A DNA stretch of 64,000 nt from Microbacterium pseudoresistens (GTDB taxonomy: Bacteria; Actinomycetota; Actinomycetes; Actinomycetales; Microbacteriaceae): NCBI RefSeq assembly GCF_013409745.1, contig NZ_JACCBH010000001.1:1116001-1180000 (forward strand). The letters run 5' to 3'. The notes under the pieces were generated by a model that made no database searches, was not told the origin of the DNA, and saw only the letters and a program-made list of their open reading frames with translations. The position numbers were made by a program, and so were the translations under genes. This document shows, one piece after another, positions 52,370 to 61,804 of this stretch. Position 1 is the stretch's first letter, and every line of letters begins with the position of its first letter.

Positions 52370-54139
52370 TCAGTCCCTCGACGGGTCGCCGAACAGCCCC
52401 TTGCCCTTCGAATGCAGCAGGTCGTACGCCTCGGAGAAGGTCTGCGGGGCCTGCGACTCGGGCAGTCCCTCGCGCGCCAGCAGCAGTCCGAGCAGACCGT
52501 GCGCGGGCGGGGTGAGCGGCTTGTGCTTGTGCAGATGCGCCGGATGCGCCGGCTTGTCCTCGGGGTTGGCCGGCGTGAACGACGGGCTCGTGTCGGGCCA
52601 GTCGGCCGGATGCCGGGGCTTGTCGAGGTTGATGACGTTGAACAGGTCGTTCGCCGTGGCATCCCGACGCGTCAGCGGCTTGAGCCCGTGCAGCCGGTTG
52701 AGGGTGGCGATCACCGATCCGTGGTGCATCTGGTCGCTGATCACGGTGCCGCTGCGCGTGTACGCCGACACGGCGATGGCCGGCACACGGCATCCGAGCC
52801 GGTCGAAGGCGAAGCCCATCTCGCCCGGGCCCGAGTCGTCGGGCGGTGTGGCCGAGGGCGGGGCGACGTGGTCGTAGCATCCCCCGTGCTCGTCGAAGGT
52901 GATCAGCAGCAGGGTGTTGACCGCATTCGATCCGTTCTCGCTCTTGCTCTCCCGCACGGCCGTGTAGATGTCGTGGATGAGCTCATCGCCCGCGCGCACA
53001 TCGGAGTACGCGCTGTTGATGACGGCCGACCCGTCGACGTCGCTCTCGTGCAGGTGCCCGAACGGCGGGTGGAAGTCGTTGTGGTTGTAGATCATCCGCG
53101 GCTCGATGAAGGCGTACGCGGGCAGGCGGCCGTGCTCGACGTCGGCGTAGAAGTCGTCCATGGTGCCGAAGTGGTCGGTGCGCCAGAACTTCTCCAGCAC
53201 GGGGGCGTGCAGCACCCCGGTGAACGACACCATCTGCAGCTCATCGAAGTAGATCTTCCACGGGATGCCGGCGTCCTCCAGCCGGTTGAAGATCGTCGGG
53301 GCTTTCGGGGCGTCCAACCACTTGTCGTATCCGCCGCCGTGCTTGTTGGTCACGAAGCCGTGCGAGGTGGAGGCGTGGAAGAACGAGCGGTTGCAGAAGG
53401 TCTGCGAGGGCACCGCGCAGAACCAGCTGTCGAACACGGCGAACTCGCGCGCGAGCGTCGACAGCGTCGGCAGCATCTCGGGCGAGAACGAGCCCATGAT
53501 GTGCCGCGCCTTGTCGGGTTCGGGCGGAGCGCCCTTCGTCAGCCGGGTGTAGTTGCTGATGTAGTCGTCGAGGAACCCGCTCATGGTGGGCTGTTCGCCG
53601 TGCTTCGGCCCGTTGTACGGCGGCTTCATCTCGCCGGTCGAGACTCCGAAGTTCTCGGGCGGATCGATCGTGCCGAAGATCTGCGTGTTGACGTGCGGAT
53701 ACTCCTCGCCCGGATCCGGGTCGGGGTAGGTCATGATCCGGTCGGTCGGGCCCTCGTACACGTGCGCGGCGACGGTCGTGCCGTCGGATGCGGTGTTCGC
53801 GTAGTCGCCGAACGCGAGGCCGTCGAAGCTCTGCCCCTTGGGCAGGTTCTCCTTGGTGTAGAGGTAGCCGAGCAGGTTGTCGAAGGAGCGGTTCTCGCCC
53901 ATGACGACGACGATGTGGTCGAAGCCCGGCGCGTGGCGGGGCGAGAGGGCGCCGTAGTCGTCGGCCGCCTCGAGGAATCCCTCGCGCTGGCCCATCGCGA
54001 ATCCGGCGGCCGCGCCCGCGCCGCCGCCGACCACGGCGCCCGCCGCGGTGAACCCGCCGATGCGCAGGAAGTCTCGACGCGACGTCTTCTTCTTCTCGGC
54101 GGCCTGCGCCGAAGCCTTGGTCGGTCTGGTACGCCCCAT
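52370..54139 (-). CDS. Tat-exported phosphoesterase (phospholipase C/acid phosphatase family)
   Basis: A 589-residue enzyme with a twin-arginine signal (KKKTSRRDFLRIGGFTAAGA). The phosphoesterase fold has FDHIVVVMGENRSFDNLLGY, FAVFDSWFCAVPSQTFCNR and LLITFDEHGGCYDHVAPP, which hold metal-binding Asp, His and Glu residues as in the phospholipase C/AcpA family. It acts outside the membrane on phospholipids or phosphate esters. It is the last gene of a long leftward operon, 10 nt after the DHA2 exporter gene, and converges on arr. Confidence 0.92.
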   Translation of the reverse strand: MGRTRPTKASAQAAEKKKTSRRDFLRIGGFTAAGAVVGGGAGAAAGFAMGQREGFLEAADDYGALSPRHAPGFDHIVVVMGENRSFDNLLGYLYTKENLPKGQSFDGLAFGDYANTASDGTTVAAHVYEGPTDRIMTYPDPDPGEEYPHVNTQIFGTIDPPENFGVSTGEMKPPYNGPKHGEQPTMSGFLDDYISNYTRLTKGAPPEPDKARHIMGSFSPEMLPTLSTLAREFAVFDSWFCAVPSQTFCNRSFFHASTSHGFVTNKHGGGYDKWLDAPKAPTIFNRLEDAGIPWKIYFDELQMVSFTGVLHAPVLEKFWRTDHFGTMDDFYADVEHGRLPAYAFIEPRMIYNHNDFHPPFGHLHESDVDGSAVINSAYSDVRAGDELIHDIYTAVRESKSENGSNAVNTLLLITFDEHGGCYDHVAPPSATPPDDSGPGEMGFAFDRLGCRVPAIAVSAYTRSGTVISDQMHHGSVIATLNRLHGLKPLTRRDATANDLFNVINLDKPRHPADWPDTSPSFTPANPEDKPAHPAHLHKHKPLTPPAHGLLGLLLAREGLPESQAPQTFSEAYDLLHSKGKGLFGDPSRD

Positions 54140-54149
54140 GCGCTCGATC

Positions 54150-55787
54150 CTATTCGGGCACTGAGCGCCCCGTCTCGGATGCGCGCCGCAGACGCAGCGC
54201 TCCGATGAGTCCGAGCAGCAGGAATGCGGCCGCGATGAGCAGCGACCACCGGGTCGCGTCGGCGAACCCGGCGCTGAGGGCGTTCACGGCGGCGGTGGTC
54301 TGATCGCCCAGGGCGCTGGCGTCGCCCTGAGCGCGCAGTTGCGTGATCATCGTGCCGGCCGACTGCCGGGTGCTCTCGGCGAGCTGATCCGCCGCCGTTC
54401 CCGTGATGCCTGCCGCATCCAGCGACCTCGGCAGCGTGAGCGCGAGCGCGATCGATAGCGCGGCTCCCGCGAAGGCGGTGCCGAGGGCCGAGCCGATCTG
54501 GCGCACGGTGCTCTGGGTGGCTGAGCCCTGCCCCGAGACCTCGACGGGGATGTCGCGCAGCACGGTGCCGGTGAGCTGGGCCGAGGCGAGGCCGAGCCCC
54601 AGGCCGTAGACGGTGAGCGGGATGGCGACGAGCCACCCCGGCGAGGACGCGCTGAGCAGCAGCGCCACGGCGACCACGCCGACGACCTCGAGACCGAGCC
54701 CGATGAGCACGGTGCCCGGCGAGCCGAACCGCGCGGCGAGGTGCCGGGCCGCCGCGCCGGAGAGGAAGGCGCCCACCGCCATCGCGGCGAGCACGAGCCC
54801 TGCCCCCATCACATCGAGGCCGAGCGCGTTGATGAGGTACAGCGGCAGGACGAAGATGATCGCGAACTCGCCGACTGCGACCATGGCGGCGGTGATATTG
54901 CCCCACGAGAACGTGGAGTACGAGAACAGGTGGAGGTTGAGCAGCGCCGAGCGGCGCACCTTCTCGCGATGCCGCTCCCAGATCACGAACAGGGTCAGCG
55001 CGAGGGCGGCGACCGCGAGCGCCACGGGCACGATCGAGATCGGCGCGTCGGCGGGCCAGATCCAGCCGAAGATCGACAGCTCCGCTTTCGGCGTCCACCA
55101 TCCGAGATCCGGGCCCTCGATCACGGCGAACACGAGAGCGCCGAAGCCGAGGGCGCTCAGCATCGCGCCGTCGACATCCGCACCGGGGCGCTGCGCGGAG
55201 CCGCGCGTCTCGGGCACCGTGAGCAGCGCGGCGACGAGCACGAGCGCCCCGAGGGGGAGGTTGACGAGGAAGATCCAGTGCCACGAGGTCCACTGGGTGA
55301 GCGCCCCGCCGGCGAGCGGGCCCACGGCGGCGGCGCCCGAGATCACCGCGCCCCACACGCCGAACGCCGCTGCGCGGTAGCGCCCGCGGAACACCGCGTT
55401 GACCGTGGAGAGCGTCGACGGCATGATCAGTGCGGCGCCCACGGCCTGCACGGCGCGGGCCACGATGAGCATCCCGGCATCCGCCGAGAGCGCGGCCATC
55501 AGACTGCCCGCCATGAACACGACGAGGCCCGCGAGGAAGAGGCGCTTGCGCCCCCAGCGGTCGGCGAGCTTGCCGGTGGACAGCAGGAGTGCCGCGAGGA
55601 TCACCGCGTACAGGCTGTTGACCCACTGCGCATCGGTGAGGTCGAGGCCAAGATCGCCGATGATGGCGGGGAGGGCGACGCCCACGATCGTGCCGTCGAG
55701 CACGATCAGGCCGAGCCCGATCGAGAGCACGGCGAGCGCGAGCCATTCCCGGCGGGTGGGTGCGGTCTCGGTCGTGGGCGTCGTCAC
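54150..55787 (-). CDS. DHA2-type MFS drug exporter (EmrB/QacA family)
   Basis: A 545-residue transporter with 14 predicted helices. It starts WLALAVLSIGLGLIVLDGTI, has the family C motif region LSTGKLADRWGRKRLFLAGL and GPLAGGALTQWTSWHWIFLV. Members export drugs, dyes or lipids using the proton gradient. It lies 10 nt upstream of the phosphoesterase gene and 12 nt after the DUF2871 gene in one operon under the adjacent two-component system. Confidence 0.92.
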   Translation of the reverse strand: MTTPTTETAPTRREWLALAVLSIGLGLIVLDGTIVGVALPAIIGDLGLDLTDAQWVNSLYAVILAALLLSTGKLADRWGRKRLFLAGLVVFMAGSLMAALSADAGMLIVARAVQAVGAALIMPSTLSTVNAVFRGRYRAAAFGVWGAVISGAAAVGPLAGGALTQWTSWHWIFLVNLPLGALVLVAALLTVPETRGSAQRPGADVDGAMLSALGFGALVFAVIEGPDLGWWTPKAELSIFGWIWPADAPISIVPVALAVAALALTLFVIWERHREKVRRSALLNLHLFSYSTFSWGNITAAMVAVGEFAIIFVLPLYLINALGLDVMGAGLVLAAMAVGAFLSGAAARHLAARFGSPGTVLIGLGLEVVGVVAVALLLSASSPGWLVAIPLTVYGLGLGLASAQLTGTVLRDIPVEVSGQGSATQSTVRQIGSALGTAFAGAALSIALALTLPRSLDAAGITGTAADQLAESTRQSAGTMITQLRAQGDASALGDQTTAAVNALSAGFADATRWSLLIAAAFLLLGLIGALRLRRASETGRSVPE

Positions 55788-55799
55788 GGCGTCAGGCTC

Positions 55800-56261
55800 T
55801 CATGCCTGCGCGGAGTCCGCCGCAGCGGATCCGGCGGTCACGGCCGGCGTGCGCGAAACCACGGCGCGGCGCAGGGCGATGAACAGCACGATCATGCCGG
55901 CGGTGAGCAGGATGTGCCCGACTCCTGCGATGCCGGCGATCATGCCGCTGGATTCCTGGCCGAGCACGGTGAGGCTGCCGTGCCACACGAGCATGCCGGC
56001 GGTCACGACGAGCCCGGCGTTGTAGAGCCAGAAGAACCACGCGAACAGCTTCGGGCTGCGCGAGATCGTGAACGCCTTCTCCAGCAGCAGCACGATGAGC
56101 AGCACGATGAAGCCGAGGGTCAGCAGGTGGGTGTGCACGACGGCGAGCTGCGTGTACTGGCCCTCGGGAAAGCCGTTGGCCTTGGTGAACTCGCGGTAGA
56201 ACAGGCCGGAGGCGACGCCGACGAGCATGTAGATGAACGCGGCGTTGAGCAGCTTCTTCAT
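55800..56261 (-). CDS. DUF2871 membrane protein
   Basis: A 153-residue protein with four helices: KLLNAAFIYMLVGVASGLFY, a His-containing helix in VVHTHLLTLGFIVLLIVLLL, WLYNAGLVVTAGMLVW and LLTAGMIVLFIALRRAVV. It corresponds to the DUF2871 family, whose function is unknown to me. The conserved histidines in helices recall heme-copper oxidase subunits, but this is only a resemblance. It lies 37 nt after the response regulator gene and 12 nt before the exporter gene. Confidence 0.8.
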   Translation of the reverse strand: MKKLLNAAFIYMLVGVASGLFYREFTKANGFPEGQYTQLAVVHTHLLTLGFIVLLIVLLLEKAFTISRSPKLFAWFFWLYNAGLVVTAGMLVWHGSLTVLGQESSGMIAGIAGVGHILLTAGMIVLFIALRRAVVSRTPAVTAGSAAADSAQA

Positions 56262-56298
56262 GGTCTTCCTTACTTCGGGACGGGATGGATGACCGGGC

Positions 56299-56913
56299 TC
56301 AGAGGAGCCCGGTCTCTCGGGCGACGTGGATGGCGCGCGAGCGGCTGTCGACGTCGAGCTTGGTGAAGATGTGGGCGAGGTGGCTCTTCACGGTCGCCTC
56401 CGTGACGAACAGGGCGCGAGCGATCTCCTTGTTCGACGATCCGTTGGCGAGCAGCCGCATCACCTCGATCTCGCGGTCGGTGAGCCGCGGCGGAGGGTTG
56501 CGCATGCCGCGCAGCACGCGGGTGGCGAGGTCGGGGGCGAGGAACAGGTCGCCCGCGGCGGCCCGCTGGATGCCCTCGGCGATCACCTCCGGCGCGACGT
56601 CCTTGAGCAGATAGCCCGCGGCACCCGCCTCGATCGCGCCGAGGATCTCGGCATCCCGATCGAAGGTCGTGAGGATGAGCACGGCCGGTGCCGGGTCGAG
56701 GGCGCGCAGGGCCGCGGTGGTCTGGATGCCGTCGATGCCGTCGCCCAGACGCAGATCGCACAGCACGACGTCGGGATGCAGGTGGCCGGCGAGGGTGATC
56801 GCCTCTTCTCCGGTCGCGGCTTCGCCCACGACCTGCACAGCATCCGACTCGAGCACGGCGCGCAGGCCGCTGCGCACCACGGGATGGTCGTCGACGAGCA
56901 GCACGGTGGTCAT
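56299..56913 (-). CDS. NarL/LuxR-type response regulator
   Basis: A 204-residue regulator. The receiver has [19 protein letters not shown], the phospho-Asp in [11 protein letters not shown] and the lysine in [10 protein letters not shown]. The LuxR HTH reads [20 protein letters not shown] then [15 protein letters not shown]. It is coupled to the upstream kinase by ATGA and is the presumed activator of the operon. Confidence 0.94.
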   Translation of the reverse strand: MTTVLLVDDHPVVRSGLRAVLESDAVQVVGEAATGEEAITLAGHLHPDVVLCDLRLGDGIDGIQTTAALRALDPAPAVLILTTFDRDAEILGAIEAGAAGYLLKDVAPEVIAEGIQRAAAGDLFLAPDLATRVLRGMRNPPPRLTDREIEVMRLLANGSSNKEIARALFVTEATVKSHLAHIFTKLDVDSRSRAIHVARETGLL

Positions 56914-58250
56914 CGCTCATCCTCCTTCGCGGTGATCGTCGGGTTCCCCGCGGCGCTCGCGGCGGGGTTCGTGGCGGCGTTCGTCGCGGTCGGGTCGGCG
57001 TGGAGCGGCAGGTGCACGGAGATCGCCGTGCCCTCCCTGGGGGCGCTCTCGATGTCGAGACCGCCGCCGAGCTCGCGCAGGCGCGAGCGCATGAACCGCA
57101 GACCGTAGCTCGACGACGCCGCATCGTCGGCGCCCTCCCAGGCGGCGACGTCGAAGCCGCGGCCGTCGTCGGTGATGTCCAGCCGCACGCTCTGGTCGGC
57201 GTCGATGAGGCTCATCACCACGCGGGTCGCCTGGGCGTGCAGCCGCACGTTGGCAAGGGCAGACTGGGCCGTGCGCAGCAGCGCGACCTCGACCTCGGTG
57301 GGCAGCAGCGGCAGGGTGTCGTCGACGTGCAGCTCGGCCTGCAGTCCCACCTCGTCGTGCGCGCGGTCGAGCATCCGCCGCAGTGCCGCGGCCAGGGCGT
57401 CGTCTTCGAGCTCGGCCGGGGCGAGTGCCGCGACGATGCGGCGTACATCCGCCAGGCTGTCGCCGGCGAGCGTCTCGACCTGGGTGAGGGTGCGCGCCGC
57501 CGCCGGGTCGTCGGTGCGGCCGCCGGCGTGGGCGAGCAGGCGGATGGAGGAGAGCGCCTGCGCAATGGTGTCGTGGATGTCGCGCGAGATCCGGGTGCGC
57601 TCGGCGATGGCCCCGGACTGGCGCTGTGCGAGGGCGAGCTCGTCCTGCAGCTCGGCGGTCTCCTGCTGTGCGCGGGTGAGCGAGGCCACGAGCCGCTCGC
57701 GTTCGGCCGCATCGCGCAGCAGCTGCAGGTAGCCGCGTGAGATGCCGAAGGCGAAGACGCCGCCGATGAGGGGGCCGAAGACGTTGGCGTAGCTGGTCGT
57801 GCCGTGATGCAGGATCGGCGCGGCGATGACGACGACGAGAACCAGGGCCGAGAACGGCAGCCCCCAGCGCAGGGGCAGCAGGTGCCCTGCGAGCAGCCAC
57901 AGCAGAAAGGCCAGCCAGATGAACTCGGGCGACACCGCGACGGCGGCGATCCAGACGACGGCGAACCCCAGGAGCCAGCCCACGACGAGACGGCGCGAGC
58001 GGGTCTTCGACGGCAGAATCGTGCCCGCGGTGTGCCAGGCGAGGATCGCCAGGCCCGTGATCACGGCGGTCGGGATGGCCGTGCCGTCACCGATCGCGCG
58101 GATTACGCCGATCGCGGTGAGCAGCAGGGCGATGGCGTGCTGGCCGACCTCCATCGCCCGCACGGTGGCGCTCGCCCGCAGGTGCGCGCCTCCGTCGGCG
58201 CGGGGTGGGCCCGGATCAGGCCCGGTCAGCGGCGAGTTCACGAGGCTCAT
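56910..58250 (-). CDS. Sensor histidine kinase (HisKA_3 type)
   Basis: A 446-residue kinase with about five N-terminal membrane helices ([37 protein letters not shown] and others), then a coiled coil ([20 protein letters not shown]). The phospho-histidine is in [20 protein letters not shown], and the ATPase G box is [19 protein letters not shown] 58250 has GAGGAGA upstream and lies 35 bp inside the end of the MMPL gene. It is paired with the response regulator downstream. Confidence 0.92.
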   Translation of the reverse strand: MSLVNSPLTGPDPGPPRADGGAHLRASATVRAMEVGQHAIALLLTAIGVIRAIGDGTAIPTAVITGLAILAWHTAGTILPSKTRSRRLVVGWLLGFAVVWIAAVAVSPEFIWLAFLLWLLAGHLLPLRWGLPFSALVLVVVIAAPILHHGTTSYANVFGPLIGGVFAFGISRGYLQLLRDAAERERLVASLTRAQQETAELQDELALAQRQSGAIAERTRISRDIHDTIAQALSSIRLLAHAGGRTDDPAAARTLTQVETLAGDSLADVRRIVAALAPAELEDDALAAALRRMLDRAHDEVGLQAELHVDDTLPLLPTEVEVALLRTAQSALANVRLHAQATRVVMSLIDADQSVRLDITDDGRGFDVAAWEGADDAASSSYGLRFMRSRLRELGGGLDIESAPREGTAISVHLPLHADPTATNAATNPAASAAGNPTITAKEDER

Positions 58251-60345
58251 GGCTCGATTCTCCTCGGGTCGGCGCGTCGCCGTGCGATTCCGGCACGCCG
58301 CGCCGCAGCGATCCGGGCCACCAGATCCGCTCGCCGACGAGGGCGAAGATCGCGGGCACGATGATGGTGCGCACCACGAGGGTGTCGACGATCACGCCCA
58401 CCCCGACGATGAGCCCGAGCTGTCCGAGGGTCACCAGCGGCAGCACGCCGAGCGCCGCGAACACGGCCGCCAGCACGATGCCGGCGCTCGTGATCACACT
58501 GCCGGTGTGCGCGATCGCCTCGACCATCCCGGCCTTCGTGCCTCGAGCGGATGCCTCGGCGCGCGCCCGGTGCACGAGGAAGATCGTGTAGTCGATGCCC
58601 AGCGCCACGAGGAAGAGGAAGGCGAGTAACGGCACCTGCAGATCCAGGGCATGCTGGCCGAACAGCACCCGGCTGAGCCACGCGCCCGCGCCGATCGCGG
58701 CGACGGCGCTGGCGAGGTTCACGACGAGTAGCAGCACGGGGGCGATCAGCGAGCGCAGCAGGATGAGCAGCACGAGGAAGCTGACGGCGAGCACGAGCGG
58801 TGCGATGAGCAGCAGATCCTGCTGATTGCCGGTGCGCGCATCCAGGTCGGTCGCCACGGCGCCGCCGACCACGGCATCCGCACCGGGCAGGGCGTGCACG
58901 GCCTCGCGCAGCTCGCCGATCTGATCCAGGCTCGCCTGTGTGCTGGGGGCGTACTCGCTGGTGACCATGATCTTGGTCAGCGTGTCGTCCGTCGTGGTGC
59001 CGACCGGATGCGCGCGCACGACGCCCTCGACCTCGCCGGCCGCGGCGACCACGTCGGCAGCCTTCGCGGAGTCGGCGACGATGAAGATCGGCTGCGCCTC
59101 ACCAGGGGGGAAGTGCGCGGAGAGCACCTCGAGGCCCGCGGCCGACTCGGACTGCACCCGGAACTTCTCGATCTGGTCGAGCCCGACCGAGGTTCCGAAC
59201 AGTCCCGCCGCCATCACGGCGAGCAGCGCGACACCGCCGAGCAGGCTCACGACGGGTCGGGCGACGACCCGCGAGGCCACGGCGCGCCAGGCGCGCCCGG
59301 GGCGGCGGGTGTCGCCGGGGCGGGGGACGAACGGCCAGAACACCCTGCGGCCGCACACCGCGAGCAGGGGCGGAAGCAGGAACAGCACGGATGCCAGGGC
59401 GATGAGCAGGCCGATGGCCGAGGAGATGCCCAGCCCGTGCGTCCCGGGGATCACGGCGAGCCCGAGGGTGAGCAGCGCCAGCACCACGGTCACATTCGAG
59501 GCGAGGATGGCCGGTGCCGTCTTGCGCCAGGCGGTGCTCAGCGCGGCGCGGTGGTCGTCGGTGGCCAGCAGCTCCTCGCGGTAGCGGGAGATGAGCAGCA
59601 GGGCGTAGTTCGTGCCCGCGCCGAACACGAGCACGCTGATGATGCCCGCGTCGAACTGCAGCCCCCACAGCGATCCGGCCGCCGCGGTCATCCGCCCGGC
59701 CAGGCCGTCGGCCAGGGCGACGACGACGAGCGGGACCAGCCACAGCACGGGGGAGCGGTAGGTGACGATGAGCAGCACCGCGACGATGAGGATCGTCACG
59801 AGCAGCAGGGTGAAGTCAGCACTCGCGAAGGAGGAGGCGATGTCGGCGCCGAATGCGGGCCCGCCGGTCACCTGCAGGGCGAGGCCGTCGGGGGTGCTGT
59901 CTGCGAGGTCGTCGCGCAGCGCCTGGATGGTCTCGGCGGTCTCGGCGTTGGTCTCGCCGACGGTGATCGGCGTGACGAGCACGGCGGCTTTGCCGTCGTC
60001 GCTCGCGACGGGGCCGGAGGGATCGGCATCCGCGTGTTCGGCGAGCAGGGGCAGCAGCTTCTCCAGTGCCGTGGTGTCGGCGTCGGTGAGCACGTCGCCG
60101 TCGTCGCGCGAGGCGACCACGATGACCGACTGGCGATCCGCGTTCGGGAACTCGTCCAGCAGTGCGCTCGTCTGGGCCGATTCGGAGTCGGTCGGCGACT
60201 GCGCAGTGCCCTCGGGCGCCTTGGCGGAGCCGAAGGCGCCGAAGAGCATGACCATGACGAGGAGCACGACGCCGAGCGAGATCCAGGCGCCGCGACGCGA
60301 GGTGAGGCGGTCGGAGAAGCGGGGGCGAACACGGGAATCTGCCAT
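58216..60345 (-). CDS. MMPL-family transporter
   Basis: A 709-residue RND/MMPL protein with the same layout as the one at 8792. A first helix (GAWISLGVVLLVMVMLFGAF) precedes an outer domain, then a six-helix set with FGAGTNYALLLISRYREELL, and a second half with LGIDYTIFLVHRARAEASA. In the first half the usual Asp-Tyr pair reads Asn-Tyr, so proton coupling there may differ. The start MADSRVRPRFSD has GGAGTGGA upstream. It heads the leftward operon with the two-component system, DUF2871, exporter and phosphoesterase genes. Confidence 0.9.
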   Translation of the reverse strand: MADSRVRPRFSDRLTSRRGAWISLGVVLLVMVMLFGAFGSAKAPEGTAQSPTDSESAQTSALLDEFPNADRQSVIVVASRDDGDVLTDADTTALEKLLPLLAEHADADPSGPVASDDGKAAVLVTPITVGETNAETAETIQALRDDLADSTPDGLALQVTGGPAFGADIASSFASADFTLLLVTILIVAVLLIVTYRSPVLWLVPLVVVALADGLAGRMTAAAGSLWGLQFDAGIISVLVFGAGTNYALLLISRYREELLATDDHRAALSTAWRKTAPAILASNVTVVLALLTLGLAVIPGTHGLGISSAIGLLIALASVLFLLPPLLAVCGRRVFWPFVPRPGDTRRPGRAWRAVASRVVARPVVSLLGGVALLAVMAAGLFGTSVGLDQIEKFRVQSESAAGLEVLSAHFPPGEAQPIFIVADSAKAADVVAAAGEVEGVVRAHPVGTTTDDTLTKIMVTSEYAPSTQASLDQIGELREAVHALPGADAVVGGAVATDLDARTGNQQDLLLIAPLVLAVSFLVLLILLRSLIAPVLLLVVNLASAVAAIGAGAWLSRVLFGQHALDLQVPLLAFLFLVALGIDYTIFLVHRARAEASARGTKAGMVEAIAHTGSVITSAGIVLAAVFAALGVLPLVTLGQLGLIVGVGVIVDTLVVRTIIVPAIFALVGERIWWPGSLRRGVPESHGDAPTRGESSHEPRELAADRA

Positions 60346-60434
60346 GTCATCCACTCCAACAAGCATCGCGGCGCGGATCATCGCGCATCGGGCGGAATCG
60401 GATGTCATCCATTCGATGGAGATGGGTGTCATCC
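60345..60434. promoter_or_regulatory. Upstream region of the MMPL operon with repeats
   Basis: TGTCATCC occurs at 60345-60352, 60403-60410 and 60427-60434 (GGATGACA on the coding strand), and TCCATTCGATGGA (60408-60420) is a small palindrome between the last two. These may bind the operon's response regulator. The first copy overlaps the MMPL start codon. Confidence 0.45.
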
Positions 60435-60492
60435 GACGGCTCGTGGCGGCACGTGCGCGACCCCGTGTGTCCCCCAGGCGCCCGTACCCGCG

Positions 60493-61716
60493 TCAGGCGA
60501 TCTCGGCGGCGATCCTCTCGGGGTCGGGGCTCTCGGCCATCAGCGAGACGATCGGGCCGAGGGCGGCGCGCACCGTCATGACGCGCATCACGGTCTCACG
60601 CAGCCACGCCACGACCCGGCCGCGGCGGAACATGAGCTTTGCGAGCGTGCGTGAATTGGCCTGCGCCTTCTCCACGCGAGGACGCTCGCGCGCTTCCCAC
60701 ACCGCGAGCGACCGGCCCAGCCGCACACGATCGGTCGCGGCGAGCACGGCGGCGAGAACTCGGGCCGACTCCATCGCCATCGCCGCGCCGATCCCGGCGG
60801 TGGGCAGGAATCCGTCCGCGGCATCGCCGAGCAGCACGGCGCCGTCGACGGTCCATCGCGCCGCGCGCACGTCGTCGAGGCGCCAGAAGAACGGTTCGGG
60901 ATCGTGCTCCACGGCATCCAGGGCACCGCGCAGACGCGGGCCGGGGTCGTCGAGGCGCGCACGAACGGTGCGGGCGAATGCCGCGGCATCCGGTCGCACC
61001 TCGTCTTCCGGGCCGCCGAGGAAGACGCCGATCCGATCGAGCACGGGGTATGCGCCGACGAAGCATCCATCGCCCCACAGCTCCTCGGCGAGTTCGGCAT
61101 CCTCGTCGTCCTCGCTCCACACGACCCAGCCGCCCCACCCCGTGCGGCAGCGTGTGACGGGGCCCACGTCGAGGAGGGTGCGCACCGTCGACCCGATGCC
61201 GTCGGCGCCGACGAGCAGATCGACCTCGACCGTCGTCGTGTCACCGGTGTCGTCGGCGAGCGTGACGCGGGTGACGCCGTCGGCGCGCTGCATGTCGTGG
61301 GCGCTGAGCCCCGTGGTGATCGCGCAGCCGTCCGCCGTCAGCACCTCGAGCAGGGCGCCCCGATCGATGCCGCGATAGTCGCCGTACGAGGCGAGCAGGC
61401 CGCCCAGGTCGTCGGTGCGCAGGGCGCGCCCGCGGTGCGAGCGGAAACGGAACCGCCGCAGCGGCACACTGCGACGCGCATACTCGTCGTGCACGCCGAG
61501 CTCGCCGAAGACGCCGGTCGTGTTCGGCATGAGGGCGAGCATGTAGCCCGGATGCCCGGCGGGATCGATCCGGTCGACGAGGATCGGATGGATGCCGCGT
61601 CGACGCAGCAGCTGAGCCAGGGTCACCCCGGCCATCCCTGCTCCGACAATGAGGATACGCACCGCGTCGTCAGTCTGCGCGTCGATCTGCGCGCGCAGCG
61701 AGGTCTGCTCGAACAC
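60493..61716 (-). CDS. FAD-dependent aromatic monooxygenase
   Basis: A 407-residue class A flavin monooxygenase. The FAD site reads ILIVGAGMAGVTLAQLLRRR; the DG motif is in VDLLVGADGIGSTVRTLL, and the GD motif is GAVLLGDAADGFLPTAGIGA. Substrates may be aromatic compounds or antibiotics such as tetracyclines or rifamycins, but nothing decides between them. The GTG start has GAAAGAAGG upstream. It is divergent from a TetR gene, and both share two operators. The -10 TAAGAT (61762-61767, minus strand) lies between the operators. Confidence 0.88.
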   Translation of the reverse strand: MFEQTSLRAQIDAQTDDAVRILIVGAGMAGVTLAQLLRRRGIHPILVDRIDPAGHPGYMLALMPNTTGVFGELGVHDEYARRSVPLRRFRFRSHRGRALRTDDLGGLLASYGDYRGIDRGALLEVLTADGCAITTGLSAHDMQRADGVTRVTLADDTGDTTTVEVDLLVGADGIGSTVRTLLDVGPVTRCRTGWGGWVVWSEDDEDAELAEELWGDGCFVGAYPVLDRIGVFLGGPEDEVRPDAAAFARTVRARLDDPGPRLRGALDAVEHDPEPFFWRLDDVRAARWTVDGAVLLGDAADGFLPTAGIGAAMAMESARVLAAVLAATDRVRLGRSLAVWEARERPRVEKAQANSRTLAKLMFRRGRVVAWLRETVMRVMTVRAALGPIVSLMAESPDPERIAAEIA

Positions 61717-61743
61717 GTCGGCCTTCTTTCCGGACGGCGGTAC

Positions 61744-61791
61744 TGGACCATCCGGTCCATAATCTTACGCGCCTGTGGACCGCATGGTCCA
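61744..61791. promoter_or_regulatory. Twin 16-bp operators of the TetR/monooxygenase pair
   Basis: TGGACCATCCGGTCCA (61744-61759) and TGGACCGCATGGTCCA (61776-61791) share the arms TGGACC and GGTCCA and start exactly 32 bp apart. They flank the -10 of the monooxygenase gene. The second touches the -10 of the repressor gene. The divergent TetR-type protein is the obvious binder. Confidence 0.85.
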
Positions 61792-61792
61792 G

Positions 61793-61798
61793 TACGAT
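61793..61798 (+). promoter_or_regulatory. -10 hexamer of the TetR gene (TACGAT)
   Basis: TACGAT lies 6 nt before GTG 61805 and directly after operator 2. It favours GTG 61805 over the upstream GTG 61775, which lies within the operator. Confidence 0.55.
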
Positions 61799-61804
61799 CT
61801 CCTC

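Noticed and set aside
54741..56366. A 541-codon plus-strand open frame across the exporter and DUF2871 genes
   Set aside because: It is antisense to two well-supported genes, is rich in His, Arg, Glu and Gly as expected for a shadow frame in GC-rich DNA, and has no recognisable domain.
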